From an uncultured Bacteriovorax sp. (lineage in GTDB: Bacteria > Bdellovibrionota > Bacteriovoracia > Bacteriovoracales > Bacteriovoracaceae), in the NCBI GenBank assembly GCA_946482295.1, contig CAMLRB010000171.1:1-7658 (forward strand): 7,658 bases of DNA, read 5' to 3'. How positions within the stretch are numbered: position 1 is the first letter of the stretch; each line of letters starts with the position of its first letter. Of this stretch, positions 7,268-7,658 are shown one piece after another. Below the pieces are notes generated by a model. That model was not told where the DNA came from, made no database searches, and saw only the letters and a program-made list of their open reading frames with translations. The position numbers and the translations under genes were made by a program.

Positions 7268-7658
7268 ATGGATAAAAATAAATACATCGAAGAAAAAGTG
7301 AATCTTGATTATATTATTAAGTCCAAAAATTCATCACTGGCCTTCGGTTTGGTTGCTATTGTTTTGCTCATCATGCAACTTTCAAGCAACGTTAAATATT
7401 TATATGTTGCTTTAGCTTTTATCATTGTCATCCTTTCCGTTATACGAATCATCAATGTAAATCGGTTTTTAGAAAAGAAAATTTCTATCAATCAGGCCAC
7501 AAGAAATGTGACAATTACAATTCTCATTAATGGTGCACTTTGGTCCATTCTTAGTTTTATTTCGTTGAGCACTGACGATACGGTGAGAACGCTCATTACC
7601 TACACTTTACTTTTAGCTTTTATTGCGGGTTCCATTGTCACAGTCTCCTCTAAACGAC
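7268..7658 (+). CDS. Multi-pass membrane protein, N-terminal part, cut by window edge
   Basis: This frame stays open to the end of the window, giving 130 residues of a longer protein. After a charged cytoplasmic-type start (MDKNKYIEEK) there are four hydrophobic segments, at about 23-38, 44-63, 81-100 and 108-126, joined by short charged loops. No catalytic domain is visible. The pattern, including LWSILSF (91-97) and an AGSIVTVSS ending (120-128), recalls membrane sensor regions placed before histidine kinase or GGDEF domains, but this is only a resemblance. The ATG at 7268 is 8 bp after the PLD lipoprotein stop; the only binding-site candidate is a weak GAG at 7258-7260 overlapping that stop, so coupled translation in one operon is likely. 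Confidence 0.7.
   Translation, partial: MDKNKYIEEKVNLDYIIKSKNSSLAFGLVAIVLLIMQLSSNVKYLYVALAFIIVILSVIRIINVNRFLEKKISINQATRNVTITILINGALWSILSFISLSTDDTVRTLITYTLLLAFIAGSIVTVSSKR

Overview
The window is an AT-rich bacterial chromosomal segment dominated by housekeeping genes. The gene set (L21, L27, Obg, RsfS, RlmH, Lgt) is Gram-negative in style, and export signals of both the Sec and lipoprotein type point to a cell with a periplasm. The protein sequences and AT-rich, tightly packed style remind me of the Bdellovibrionota (Bacteriovorax/Peredibacter-like predatory bacteria). That placement is a pattern-recognition inference and I cannot confirm it without a search.

Left part (1-2475). Bases 1-188 hold no convincing gene. 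A small exported protein of unknown function (189-734, + strand) converges on and overlaps by 43 bp the 3' end of lgt (692-1516, - strand), which encodes prolipoprotein diacylglyceryl transferase. Upstream of lgt on the same strand is an unrecognised soluble protein (1564-2415). Between the two lies a perfect AT-only-core palindrome next to the lgt ribosome binding site.

Centre (2416-5365, + strand). A divergent intergenic region carries a candidate promoter and a small tandem repeat. It leads into rplU and rpmA, which end at a clear intrinsic terminator. obgE follows immediately, apparently with its own extended -10 promoter abutting the terminator hairpin, and is packed with rsfS and rlmH (gaps of 3 and 2 bp). 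All five products act on the large ribosomal subunit: two are structural proteins next to each other in function, one is an assembly GTPase, one is a silencing/anti-association factor, and one is the 23S rRNA pseudouridine methyltransferase.

Right part (5366-7658, + strand). After a 55-bp gap with a hairpin over the ribosome binding site comes a lipoprotein with two phospholipase D (HKD) motifs that resembles the YmdC/ClsC branch of cardiolipin synthases. Its N-terminal cysteine would be modified by Lgt, encoded in the same window. Eight bases after it begins a multi-pass membrane protein cut by the window edge, perhaps the sensor part of a signalling protein.

I looked for an undescribed system and do not see one. 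There is no mobile element, CRISPR array, toxin-antitoxin pair or RNA gene that I can support. The points worth checking are regulatory: the terminator/promoter overlap before obgE, the repeats before rplU, the palindrome before lgt, and the two unrecognised proteins.
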